Source of the DNA: Thermoleophilia bacterium
GTDB lineage: Bacteria; Actinomycetota; Thermoleophilia; Gaiellales; Gaiellaceae
NCBI GenBank assembly: GCA_014534155.1
Contig: JACVSB010000020.1
Location: 1 to 13,863, forward strand
Direction of reading: 5' to 3'
DNA length: 13,863 nt
The notes beneath the pieces were generated by a model. The model saw only the letters and a program-made list of their open reading frames with translations. It ran no database searches and had not been told where the DNA came from. The translations under genes were made by a program, and so were the position numbers. Of this stretch, positions 7,160 to 13,863 are shown in pieces. Position 1 is the first letter of the stretch; each line of letters begins with the position of its first letter.

Positions 7160-8509
7160 GTGAGAGCTGACGTGGCAGCGCCCGGGTCGAGCGTCCTTCC
7201 CCGGCAGGGGAAGGTGAGGCCGCTGCTCGTCGAGCGCGCCGAGGGCGTCTGGCTCTACACCGGGGAGGGGCGGGAGATCCTCGACGCCTGCGGCGGGGGC
7301 GCGATGGTCGCGTGCCTCGGCCACGGACGGGGCGAGATCGTCGAAGCCGCGGCTGCGCAGGCCGAGCGACTCGCCTACGTCTACTACCACCACTTCACGA
7401 ACGAGCTCCAGGAGCGCCTGGCCGAGCGGATCCTCGCCCTCGCGGCGCCGGAGATGGCGCGCGCGCGCTTCGTCACGGGTGGATCGGAGGCCAACGAGCT
7501 CGCCCTCCGGCTGGCTCGGCAGTACCACGTCGAGCGGGGAGCAAGCGGTCGCTGGCGCGTCGTCTCGCCCGGGCAGGCCTACCACGGCGCCACGCTCGGC
7601 GCGCTCGCCTTGACCGGCCGACGCACGCTGCAGGAGCCGTACACCCCGTACCTCGCGGATCACCTGCACCTGGCTCCCAGCACGTGGCGCTTCGACGAGT
7701 CCGGCGAGCGGGCGCTCGCGGAGCTCGACCGGCTGGTCGCGGAAGCGGGAGCCGACACGATCGCGGCCTTCTTCTGCGAGCCGGTGAGCGCCGCCGCCCT
7801 CCCCGGGTACTCGCCCCCGGACGCGTTCTGGCACGGCCTCGCGGAGCGCCGCGAGCGCTACGGGTTCCTCATCTGCTTCGACGAGGTCGTGACAGGGTTC
7901 GGCCGCACGGGCTCCTGGTTTGCGTACCAGCAGCTCCCGCTCGAGCCGGACATCGTCACCTTCGGCAAGGGGCTGGGGGCGGGCTACGCCCCGCTCGCGG
8001 GGATGCTCGCTCGCGAGGAGGTGTACGAGCCGATCGCGGGCGGCTCGAAGAACTTCGAGCACGGTCACACCTGGGACGGAGCGCCGCTCCTCTGCGCGGT
8101 GGGGCTGCGAGTCCTCGACGAGCTGGTCGAGCACGGCCTCGTCGAGCACGTGGCCGAGCGCGGCCCGCGCCTTCGCGACGAGCTCGCTTCCGCGCTCGCG
8201 GGCCGGCGCCTCGTCCGGAGCGTGCGCGGCCGCGGGTTCCTGCTCGGCGTCGAGCTCGTCGACCCGCGCGACGGCGAATCGCTCCTGCCCGACGAGCTGG
8301 ACGCGGCCGCGCTCGTCGACCGCACCGCGCTCGCGAACGGCCTCCTCGTCGCCTCGTCCCATTCAGTCGCCGACGGGTACACGGGCGACGAGACGCTCCT
8401 GGCGCCGGCGTTCACGAGCACCGACGAGGAGCTCGCGCTCGTGGTCGAGCGACTCGCGGACACGCTCGCCGAGGTCGAGCGCGAGGTCGTGAGAGCTCTC
8501 GCCGCGTGA
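7160..8509 (+). CDS. Class III aminotransferase B (paralogue of A)
   Basis: A 449-residue PLP-dependent class III aminotransferase. Seen motifs: VTGGSEANELALRL (105-118); AYHGATLGALALTG (140-153); FFCEPVSAAALP; CFDEVVTGFGRTG (239-251) with Asp241; TFGKGLGAGYAPLAG with Schiff-base Lys270; GHTWDGAPLLCAVGL; and VRGRGFLLGVELVDPRDG. It shares block order and most motif wording with the aminotransferase at 5019, so the pair arose by duplication. The differences (Gly-Lys against Ala-Lys at the PLP lysine; GFGRTG against GLGRTG; GMLAREE against AALCREH) suggest different substrates or amino acceptors. The start is GTG at 7160 with GAGGA four bases upstream; GTG at 7172 is a possible alternative. It lies 48 bases after the amidotransferase stop and overlaps the GS-like gene start by four bases (GTGA), again implying coupling. 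Confidence 0.9.
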   Translation: MRADVAAPGSSVLPRQGKVRPLLVERAEGVWLYTGEGREILDACGGGAMVACLGHGRGEIVEAAAAQAERLAYVYYHHFTNELQERLAERILALAAPEMARARFVTGGSEANELALRLARQYHVERGASGRWRVVSPGQAYHGATLGALALTGRRTLQEPYTPYLADHLHLAPSTWRFDESGERALAELDRLVAEAGADTIAAFFCEPVSAAALPGYSPPDAFWHGLAERRERYGFLICFDEVVTGFGRTGSWFAYQQLPLEPDIVTFGKGLGAGYAPLAGMLAREEVYEPIAGGSKNFEHGHTWDGAPLLCAVGLRVLDELVEHGLVEHVAERGPRLRDELASALAGRRLVRSVRGRGFLLGVELVDPRDGESLLPDELDAAALVDRTALANGLLVASSHSVADGYTGDETLLAPAFTSTDEELALVVERLADTLAEVEREVVRALAA

Positions 8510-9837
8510 GCGGGGTCGAAGTCTCGGATGTGCCCGCGGCCGGCGAGAAGGCCGCGGAGCAGGCACGAGAGTACGTCCTCCTCGGCATGCCGGACCTGAA
8601 CGGGTCGCTCCGCGGCAAGGCGCTCAGCCGCGACGCGTTCGAAGGGGCGGTTCGCGACGGGGCGGTCATGACCGACCTCCTCCTTGCCCTCGACCCGGTC
8701 GACGCGCCGATCACAGACTACGAGGACCTCGGCGTCCGCTCCGGCGCCGGCGATCTCGTCGTCCACCCCGACCTCGACACTTTGCACGAGCTCGCCTGGC
8801 GGCCGGGATGGAGCATCTGCATCGGCACGCCGAGCTGGCGCGACGGCACCGCCTGCGAGCTCTCGACGCGCGAGGTGCTGCGGCGCGCACTCGCCGCGAT
8901 GGCCGAGCTCGGGTACGAGGTGCTGGCGGCGTTCGAGTACGAGCTCCGCCTCTGGGATGCGCAAGGCTCGCCGCTCTCGAGCGGCATCAGCTACAGCCTG
9001 GTCGAGATCCCCCGCTACCACGAGTTCGTCGGGCGGCTCGGCCCAGCGCTCGCCGGCCTGGGCGTCGAGCTCTCCGCGGTCCACACCGAGGCGGGTCCAG
9101 GCCTCCTGGAGCTCAACCTCGCCGCGCGGCGCGGCCTGCGCGCCGCCGACGAGGCCGCCTTCGTCAAGCTGGCGGCCAAGGAGGTGGCAGCCTCCCTCGG
9201 CCTGCGCGCCAGCTTCCTGGCGAAGACGGCTCCCGGCGAGGAGGGCTCGAGCGGGCATGTCCATGTCTCCTGCTGGAGCGACGGCGAGAACGCGTTCGCC
9301 GGCGGCGGAGGCCGCGCGGCATCACGCGCGTGCGAGCGGGCGGTGGCGGGGATCCTGGAGCACCTCTCCGCAGCCTCGCTCCTCCTCAATCCGACCATCA
9401 ACTCGTACAAGCGTCTCCTGCCGGGCTGGTTCGCGCCCGTGAACGCAAGCTGGGGCGTCGAGAACCGCTCCGCCGCGCTCCGCGTCATCCGCTCGGCGCG
9501 GCCGGAGCGCTGCCGGATCGAGTGTCGGCGCCCGGGCGCCGACGCGAACCCCTACCTCGCCCTCGCGAGCCTGGTGGCGACGGCGGCGGACGGGATGCGG
9601 AAGGACGCGACGCCGCCTCCGCCCGTGGAGGGCGATGCCTACTCGCGCCCCGACCTTCCGGAGCTCCCCGGGTCGCTCGAGGCGGCGCTGCGCGCCTTCC
9701 GCGCCGACGAGGTGCTGCAGCGCGAGCTCGGCGAGCGGTTCGCGAGCTACTACACCACCTCGCGCGAGTGGGAGCTCCGAGCGTGGCGGGAGAGCGTGAG
9801 CGAGTGGGAGCGCGAGCGCTACGAGCGCGCGGTCTAG
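8506..9837 (+). CDS. Glutamine-synthetase-like ligase, probably gamma-glutamyl-amine synthetase
   Basis: A 443-residue GS-I-fold enzyme. The N-terminal beta-grasp has the D-x-N-G-x-x-R-G-K signature (MPDLNGSLRGK, residues 28-38). Catalytic-domain motifs: FEYEL with metal ligands Glu144 and Glu146; HTEAGPGLLEL with Glu195 and Glu202; SGHVHVS with His251; NPTINSYKRLLPG (295-307); WGVENRSAALRV; and RIECRRPGADANPYLALAS with Glu339. The NSYKRL and PGADANPYLALAS wording is that of the PuuA/GlnA3/GlnA4 group rather than the ammonia-assimilating enzyme, and the adenylylation motif NLYDLP is absent. Reaction expected: glutamate + amine + ATP to gamma-glutamyl amide. The start at GTG 8506 overlaps the previous TGA; the frame is open far upstream, but that stretch codes for the aminotransferase in another frame. 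The amine cannot be named: putrescine, other diamines, ethanolamine or a monoalkyl amine are all possible. Confidence 0.87.
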   Translation: MSGVEVSDVPAAGEKAAEQAREYVLLGMPDLNGSLRGKALSRDAFEGAVRDGAVMTDLLLALDPVDAPITDYEDLGVRSGAGDLVVHPDLDTLHELAWRPGWSICIGTPSWRDGTACELSTREVLRRALAAMAELGYEVLAAFEYELRLWDAQGSPLSSGISYSLVEIPRYHEFVGRLGPALAGLGVELSAVHTEAGPGLLELNLAARRGLRAADEAAFVKLAAKEVAASLGLRASFLAKTAPGEEGSSGHVHVSCWSDGENAFAGGGGRAASRACERAVAGILEHLSAASLLLNPTINSYKRLLPGWFAPVNASWGVENRSAALRVIRSARPERCRIECRRPGADANPYLALASLVATAADGMRKDATPPPPVEGDAYSRPDLPELPGSLEAALRAFRADEVLQRELGERFASYYTTSREWELRAWRESVSEWERERYERAV

Positions 9838-9867
9838 GCGCGCACTGCCGGCCCGGCCCCGCCCGCG

Positions 9868-11205
9868 CTAGTACAGCTCCAGGTACTCCTCACGCTCCCA
9901 GTCGGTCACGTGGTCGCCGAACCGCTGCAGCTCGTGGCGTCGCATGACCGAGTACGCCTGCACGAACTCGGAGCCGAGGAGCTCGACGAGCTTCTCGTCC
10001 TCCTCCAGGAGCCGGAGCGACTCCTCGACCGTCTCGGGGAGCTTGGGCTTCGACTCGTCCTCCTCGGCGGGCGGCCGAGCAGCGGGCTCGAGCTCGAGCT
10101 CGTCCGCGACGCCGAGGATGCCCGCACCGAGCAGCGCGGCCGAGGCGAGGTAGGGGTTCGAGAGCCCGGTGGGAGCACGGTTCTCGACGTGCCTCGTCGC
10201 GGCACTCCCGCCCTTGATTCGAACGAGCGCGCTCCGGTCCTCCGGGCCCCAGGAGACGTTCGTCGGGCTGAAGGTGTGCGTGCGGCGCCGTTTCAGGCAG
10301 TTCACGGTGGGGGCGAGGAGCGCGTAGGTCGAGCGAGCGTGCCGGAGCTGGCCGGCGACGAACGCACGGCCGACCGGACTCAGGCCGTCCTCGCCGCTCT
10401 CGTCGGCGATTGCGTTCTCGCCGCCGTCGAGGTCGAGCAGCGCCATGTGGTTGTGGGCGCCGCAGCCTGCCGAGTCCGCGAACGGCTTCGACATGAAGGT
10501 GGCCAGGAAGCCCTCCACGTGGGCTAGCTCCTTGACGCCGTTCTTGAACGTGAAGGTCTGGTCGGGGCCGTCGAGGCCGCGGGCGGGCTCGTACGTGATC
10601 TCCCACTGCGAACCGGCGTACTCGCAGTTCGCCGTGACGACGTCGATGCCGAACTCCTTCATCTCGTCCACGATGCGTTGGATCAGCGGAACCCAGGCGT
10701 TCCGGACCGTGTTGAAGATGTGGTAGCCGCCGAAGAGCCGCTGGCGCGTCTCGCGCTCGAGCACGTAGAACTCCGGCTCGATCCCGATCAGCGGCTCGTA
10801 CCCGAGCTCGCGGCAGCGTTCCAGCACGCGGCCGAACACGTGGCGAGGCGCCGCGCCCAGCGGGCGGCCGTCGTCCCAGAAGGTGTCGCAGATCATGCGG
10901 CCGGTCGCCTCCGCCCAGGGAACGACTCGCGCCGTCCCCGGATCCGGCTTCAGGCGCTGGTCGGCGTAGCCGACCTCCTCGTTGTAGAGCGTCCCCGCGA
11001 CCACGTCGGAGCGCGTGTCGAGCACGACGGCGCCGCCGTACATGTTCAGCCCGCGCTCGGCGGTGCCCGCCGCGTGCTCGAGCGGGACCGTCTTCGAGCG
11101 GCTCGTTCCGTGCATGTCGGGCAGCTCGAAGCGGACGTAGCGGATCCCCGCCTCGGCCCAGTCGGCGAGAACCTGCTCGACCGTCGGCTTCTGCTCGCCC
11201 GGCAT
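9868..11205 (-). CDS. Glutamine synthetase family protein (second, different subfamily)
   Basis: A 445-residue GS-fold protein on the opposite strand, converging on the ligase at 8506 with a 30-base gap. Motifs: ELPDMHGTSRSK (27-38) in the beta-grasp; GIEPEFYVLE with Glu143 and Glu145; NCEYAGSQWEI with Glu195 and Glu202; GCGAHNHMALLD with His251; PTVNCLKRRRTHTFSPTNVSWGPEDRSALVRI (299-330) in pieces, with Arg324; and HVENRAPTGLSNPYLASAALLG with Glu341. All metal and core substrate positions look present, so it should be an active ligase. The adenylylation motif NLYDLP is replaced by an acidic ESKPKLPETVEES segment, arguing against GlnE-type control. It may make glutamine, recapturing nitrogen freed by the cluster, or may be a second gamma-glutamylamine synthetase for another amine. 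The start at ATG 11205 is chosen because the domain begins right after it; in-frame codons upstream look non-coding. No strong ribosome-binding site is seen. Confidence 0.88.
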   Translation of the reverse strand: MPGEQKPTVEQVLADWAEAGIRYVRFELPDMHGTSRSKTVPLEHAAGTAERGLNMYGGAVVLDTRSDVVAGTLYNEEVGYADQRLKPDPGTARVVPWAEATGRMICDTFWDDGRPLGAAPRHVFGRVLERCRELGYEPLIGIEPEFYVLERETRQRLFGGYHIFNTVRNAWVPLIQRIVDEMKEFGIDVVTANCEYAGSQWEITYEPARGLDGPDQTFTFKNGVKELAHVEGFLATFMSKPFADSAGCGAHNHMALLDLDGGENAIADESGEDGLSPVGRAFVAGQLRHARSTYALLAPTVNCLKRRRTHTFSPTNVSWGPEDRSALVRIKGGSAATRHVENRAPTGLSNPYLASAALLGAGILGVADELELEPAARPPAEEDESKPKLPETVEESLRLLEEDEKLVELLGSEFVQAYSVMRRHELQRFGDHVTDWEREEYLELY

Positions 11206-11260
11206 GCCGGCGGACGATAATCGAGCGTTCGCGTCACCTGCCAGCCGGTACGCTTCGCCG

Positions 11261-11437
11261 GTGAACGCGGGAGTCTTCCCCCTCGTCGTTCTCGCCGCCG
11301 TCGTCATCACGATCACGGTCGCGTGGCCCGAGTTCTGGGCGACGAACGATCGCGAGCTGCCCTTCGACGCCGAGGACGAGACCCGGGGCGACTGGCAGCA
11401 GATCCCCCACCAGGGTCACCCGCCGGATACCGGCTGA
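11261..11437 (+). CDS. Possible small single-pass membrane protein
   Basis: A 58-residue reading frame from GTG 11261 to TGA at 11435-11437. It has one strong hydrophobic segment (VFPLVVLAAVVITITVAW, about residues 5-22) followed by an acidic, hydrophilic tail (PFDAEDETRGDW and a His/Pro-rich end). This looks like a single-pass anchor with a soluble C-tail. It sits between the divergent GS gene and the permease and points in the permease direction, 93 bases upstream of it. Support is composition only: no recognisable family and no clear ribosome-binding site. An ATG at 11204 in the same frame would overlap the divergent GS start codon (CATG) and adds a low-complexity leader, so I prefer 11261. 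It could be a small permease accessory subunit, or a chance frame. Confidence 0.45.
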   Translation: MNAGVFPLVVLAAVVITITVAWPEFWATNDRELPFDAEDETRGDWQQIPHQGHPPDTG

Positions 11438-11530
11438 GAACCCGCCGCCTCCCGGCGCCTCGCTTGCGGCGTCCGATGTCACCGTGCGATGATTTTCCCT
11501 GCGTCGTCGTCGGTGAAGGGAGGATGATCG
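11438..11530 (+). promoter_or_regulatory. Leader of the permease gene with a strong ribosome-binding site
   Basis: AAGGGAGG at 11516-11523 is the best Shine-Dalgarno match in the window, seven bases before the ATG at 11531. It decides the start over the out-of-frame ATG at 11524. A weak promoter candidate is TTGCGG (11464-11469) with GATGAT (11488-11493) at 18-base spacing. The promoter part is tentative; the ribosome-binding site is firm. Confidence 0.5.
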
Positions 11531-13366
11531 ATGGCAGCGAACGCTGACAGCGAGGGCGTCTTCATCCGCCGCTCCTCGGGCCTCACGCGTCAGGTAAGCG
11601 GCCGGGACGCGCTCGCGTACTGCGCGATGAACCCGGGGCTGCTCTACGCGTTCGTGTACGCGATGTTCATCATCCCGCTCTTCGCGGCGTACGGCGGCGC
11701 GTATCTACCGCTCGGGGTCCTGCCCGTCCTCATGATGTTCCCGATCGCGGGGCTCTACTGGTACTACTCGGTCACGATGCCGCGCTCCGGCGGCGAGTAC
11801 GTCTACATCAGCCGGACGCTGCACCCGGCGCTCGGCCTCTTTGCGAACTGGATGATCTCGATCACCGCGATCTCGTGGCTCGGGCTCCTGACCGATTGGT
11901 GGCTGAAGTGGTCCGTGGCCGACAGCTTCATCGCCCACGGGATCCGCTCCGGCAACGAGGGGTTGGTCAACGTCGGCACGTGGTTCGAGGGCGAATGGGT
12001 GCGAACGCTCATCGGCACGGCGGCCATGCTCCTGACGATCTGGATCTTCCTCAAGGGCGCGCGGATGATGATGCGCCTCGCCTACGTCGCGATCGGCGCG
12101 AGCTGGCTCGCGATCCTCATCCTCGCGATCGCCGTCCTCGCCACTTCCCAGTCCGAGTTCGTCGGCGCGCTGCGAAACCTCACCGGGATCGACGCCTCCG
12201 CCGTGATCGGCTACGGCCGCGAGGCGGACGTGCTTGCGTTCACCTTTCTCGCCACGCTCCTCGGAGGCGCGACGTACGTGGTCCTGAACACCCTCGGCGC
12301 CACGTTCTCGGCGAACATCGCCGGCGAGATCCGGGGCGTCTCGCGCTCGCAGGCGCTCGCGCTCTTCGGAGCGCTCGTGATCCAGATGATCACCTGGGGC
12401 GTGGCGTACACGCTCGTCTACGCGACCGCAGGAGCGAACTTCTGGCACGGCGTGACGATGAGCTGGTTCGACGGTGCCGACACGTATCCGCTTGCTCACC
12501 ACACGAACGGCCAGGTGGAAGCGGCGCTCGGCGCCGGCCTGGGAACCGCGCGCGAGCCGTTCCCGACCCTCCTCCTGGCGTTCACGAGCGGTGGAACCGT
12601 CCTCATCTACCTCTTCGCGCTCTGCTTCGCCGTCTCCACCTTCATCTCGGCGGCCGGCCTCGCCTTCGCCCCGATCCGGAACGTCTTCGCCTGGTCGTTC
12701 GACCGCCTCATCCCGACGAAGTTCGCCCAGCTCGACCGGCGCTACCGCGCTCCCTGGCTCGCCATCGTGGCCGTCGTCTTCGTGGGCTGGCTTTTCCTCG
12801 TGATCGACATCTGGCGGCCGGGCTGGACGGCGCAGATCGCCTTCACGATCACCGGGTGGTTCGTCGGCTGGATCGTTCTCGGGATTGCGGGGATGGTCTT
12901 CCCGCTCGTCCGTCCGGCGCTCTACCGGGCTGCCCCGCCCGCCGTGCAGCGCGGTGTCCCAGCGCTCGCCGCCGTCGTCTTCGCCGCCGCCGTGACCATC
13001 GTCGCGGCCGTCCTCGCGATCGCCGCGACGGAGTCGCGGACCTGGGGCGAGGTGACGACGATCGTCGGGATCGGTGCGATGGGGACGCTTGCGTTCTGGC
13101 TCATCGGCCAGAGGCTCGACGGGACGGTCCCGTTCGTCTCGCTCCTCGGGTGGGCGACGCTCGCGGTCAGCGCGTTCATCGAGTGGTCGATCCTGCGGCC
13201 CTTCTTCTCGATCGGGGGGGAGGATCCCGCGCTCTCCTGGGACGCGATGCGCCCGATCCCCTTCATGATGGCGGCACCGATCCTGATCTACATCGTCGCG
13301 GTCGTCATCGCCCGCCAGCGCGAGATCCCGCTCTCGGCCCAGTTCGGCGAGGTGCCGCCGGAGTAG
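11531..13366 (+). CDS. APC-superfamily amino acid/polyamine permease (long form)
   Basis: A 611-residue integral membrane transporter. The APC signatures are clear: MPRSGGEYVYISRTLHP (83-99) ahead of the third segment and ANIAGEIRGVSRS (261-273) after the sixth. By eye the hydrophobic segments lie near 30-54, 58-80, 97-120, 158-175, 183-205, 233-256, 274-298, 347-380, 409-426, 435-460, 478-500, 507-525, 534-553 and 577-594. That is about 14, against 10-12 in usual 450-500 residue members. A long extracytoplasmic loop (about 300-345) is also unusual. The N-terminus is cytoplasmic and hydrophilic. It is likely to import an amino acid, amine or polyamine by proton or sodium symport. Position next to the GS genes and aminotransferases suggests it supplies the cluster's substrate, as PuuP does in Puu clusters; this is inference. 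The start at ATG 11531 is set by the strong AAGGGAGG site. Confidence 0.9.
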   Translation: MAANADSEGVFIRRSSGLTRQVSGRDALAYCAMNPGLLYAFVYAMFIIPLFAAYGGAYLPLGVLPVLMMFPIAGLYWYYSVTMPRSGGEYVYISRTLHPALGLFANWMISITAISWLGLLTDWWLKWSVADSFIAHGIRSGNEGLVNVGTWFEGEWVRTLIGTAAMLLTIWIFLKGARMMMRLAYVAIGASWLAILILAIAVLATSQSEFVGALRNLTGIDASAVIGYGREADVLAFTFLATLLGGATYVVLNTLGATFSANIAGEIRGVSRSQALALFGALVIQMITWGVAYTLVYATAGANFWHGVTMSWFDGADTYPLAHHTNGQVEAALGAGLGTAREPFPTLLLAFTSGGTVLIYLFALCFAVSTFISAAGLAFAPIRNVFAWSFDRLIPTKFAQLDRRYRAPWLAIVAVVFVGWLFLVIDIWRPGWTAQIAFTITGWFVGWIVLGIAGMVFPLVRPALYRAAPPAVQRGVPALAAVVFAAAVTIVAAVLAIAATESRTWGEVTTIVGIGAMGTLAFWLIGQRLDGTVPFVSLLGWATLAVSAFIEWSILRPFFSIGGEDPALSWDAMRPIPFMMAAPILIYIVAVVIARQREIPLSAQFGEVPPE

Positions 13367-13426
13367 GGGTCGGGAAGAGGCCGTCGGGCTGCGCGCCCCG
13401 CTCGGTCACCCTCCCCTCGAGGCTCC

Positions 13427-13863
13427 ATGGGATTCTTCGGACGAAAGAAGGTGAACTCGTTCCGCGTCTTCTTCGCATCCGACCTGCACGGGAGCGAGCG
13501 CTGCTTTCGCAAGCTCGTGAACGCAGGCAAGCACTACGGGGCGGACGTCGTCATCTGCGGCGGCGACCTGACCGGGAAGATGATCGTGCCGCTCGTCGAG
13601 GGAGAGGACGGCACCGTGCGCGCCCGCTTCCTCGGGCGCGAGGTCGTCGCGCGGACGCCCGAGGAGGTTGCGGACCTCGAGAAACGCCTCGCGGCGGCCG
13701 GGTACTACCCCCACCGCACGGCTGCGGGCGCGGTCGACCCGGGGGACGAGGAGGCGATCGAGCGGCTCTTCCGCGACGTGATCACGGCGCGGCTCGAGCA
13801 GTGGATCGCGATCGCCGAGGAGCGCCTCGCCGGGAGCGACGTGCGCTTCTTCTGGATGGCCGG
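13427..13863 (+). CDS. Metallophosphoesterase (5' end only)
   Basis: The frame runs open from ATG 13427 to the end of the window, giving 145 residues of an incomplete protein. FRVFFASDLHGSERCFRKL holds the first metal-binding block (Asp-x-His of the calcineurin-like superfamily, DLHG). VVICGGDLTGK holds the second (GGDLTG, the GD-x-x box). The GNH-type third block and C-terminal histidines would lie beyond the edge. After the second block comes an insertion-like region rich in charged residues (GREVVARTPEEVADLEKRLAA) and a long helix (ERLFRDVITARLEQWIAIAEERL). Substrate unknown: phosphoesterases of this superfamily act on nucleotides, phosphoproteins or phospholipids. It begins 60 bases after the permease stop on the same strand, so could share its transcript, but a role in amine use is not evident. 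Confidence 0.85.
   Translation, partial: MGFFGRKKVNSFRVFFASDLHGSERCFRKLVNAGKHYGADVVICGGDLTGKMIVPLVEGEDGTVRARFLGREVVARTPEEVADLEKRLAAAGYYPHRTAAGAVDPGDEEAIERLFRDVITARLEQWIAIAEERLAGSDVRFFWMA

Noticed and set aside
6248..8362. Long minus-strand open frame (about 700 codons) opposite the aminotransferase operon
   Set aside because: It lies wholly antisense to three well-supported genes, its translation is Arg/Glu/Ala/Val-rich without motifs, and long antisense frames are expected from high-GC codon bias.
7312..8505. Upstream in-frame extension of the GS-like ligase, open for about 1.2 kb
   Set aside because: This stretch is the coding region of aminotransferase B in another frame. Its translation is Arg/Pro/Ala-rich noise, and the ligase domain begins naturally after GTG 8506.
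9838..9867. Bidirectional terminator between the convergent GS-like genes
   Set aside because: Only partial GC-rich complementarity (AGCGCG-type against CGCGCT-type) and no T-tract; not distinguishable from background GC self-complementarity.
13367..13426. Terminator after the permease
   Set aside because: A short CGGG/CCCG pairing is possible, but without a stable stem or T-run.
1..13863. Mobile elements, CRISPR, tRNA or rRNA genes
   Set aside because: No transposase or integrase motifs, no regularly spaced repeats and no recognisable tRNA or rRNA segments were found on reading.

Overview
The window is very GC-rich throughout. It uses GTG starts freely, has short intergenic gaps, and contains long open shadow frames typical of high-GC coding bias. 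Together with the gene families (TfoX N-terminal domain, YCII, BNR-repeat protein, GlnA-like enzymes, long APC permease), this points to an actinobacterial chromosome, perhaps a Thermoleophilia-type lineage. That assignment is an inference. I see no tRNA, rRNA, insertion sequence, phage gene or CRISPR array.

Layout. Left flank (1-1252): the 3' end of a TfoX-domain gene, a 240-base stretch with no gene I can support, a YCII-family gene and a small secreted six-cysteine protein, the last two on the minus strand. At 1366-2535 (+) lies a glutamate-1-semialdehyde-aminomutase-like class III aminotransferase. It converges on a minus-strand pair: an aldehyde dehydrogenase (4944 to 3571) followed by a BNR-repeat protein (3522 to 2542).

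Core. Divergent from the aldehyde dehydrogenase is a tight plus-strand operon (5019-9837): class III aminotransferase A, class I glutamine amidotransferase, class III aminotransferase B, and a glutamine-synthetase-like ligase. Both aminotransferase-to-partner junctions are 4-base GTGA overlaps. The operon converges on a second glutamine-synthetase-family gene of a different subfamily (11205 to 9868, minus). To the right are a possible single-pass small membrane protein (11261-11437), a 611-residue APC-superfamily permease (11531-13366) and the 5' end of a metallophosphoesterase gene (13427 to the window end).

How the genes may work together. GS-like ligase, class I amidotransferase, aldehyde dehydrogenase, class III aminotransferases and an APC permease form the parts list of gamma-glutamylation amine catabolism. 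Known examples are Puu (putrescine), Pau (polyamines), and the AtdA1/AtdA2 ligase-hydrolase pair of aniline degradation. The FAD-dependent oxidase (PuuB/PauB) is absent and two paralogous aminotransferases are present instead. The most interesting reading is an oxidase-free pathway: import, gamma-glutamylation, transamination to a gamma-glutamyl aldehyde, oxidation, release of glutamate by the amidotransferase, and a second transamination of the freed amino acid. The enzyme families are well supported by motifs; the substrate and the step order are inference.
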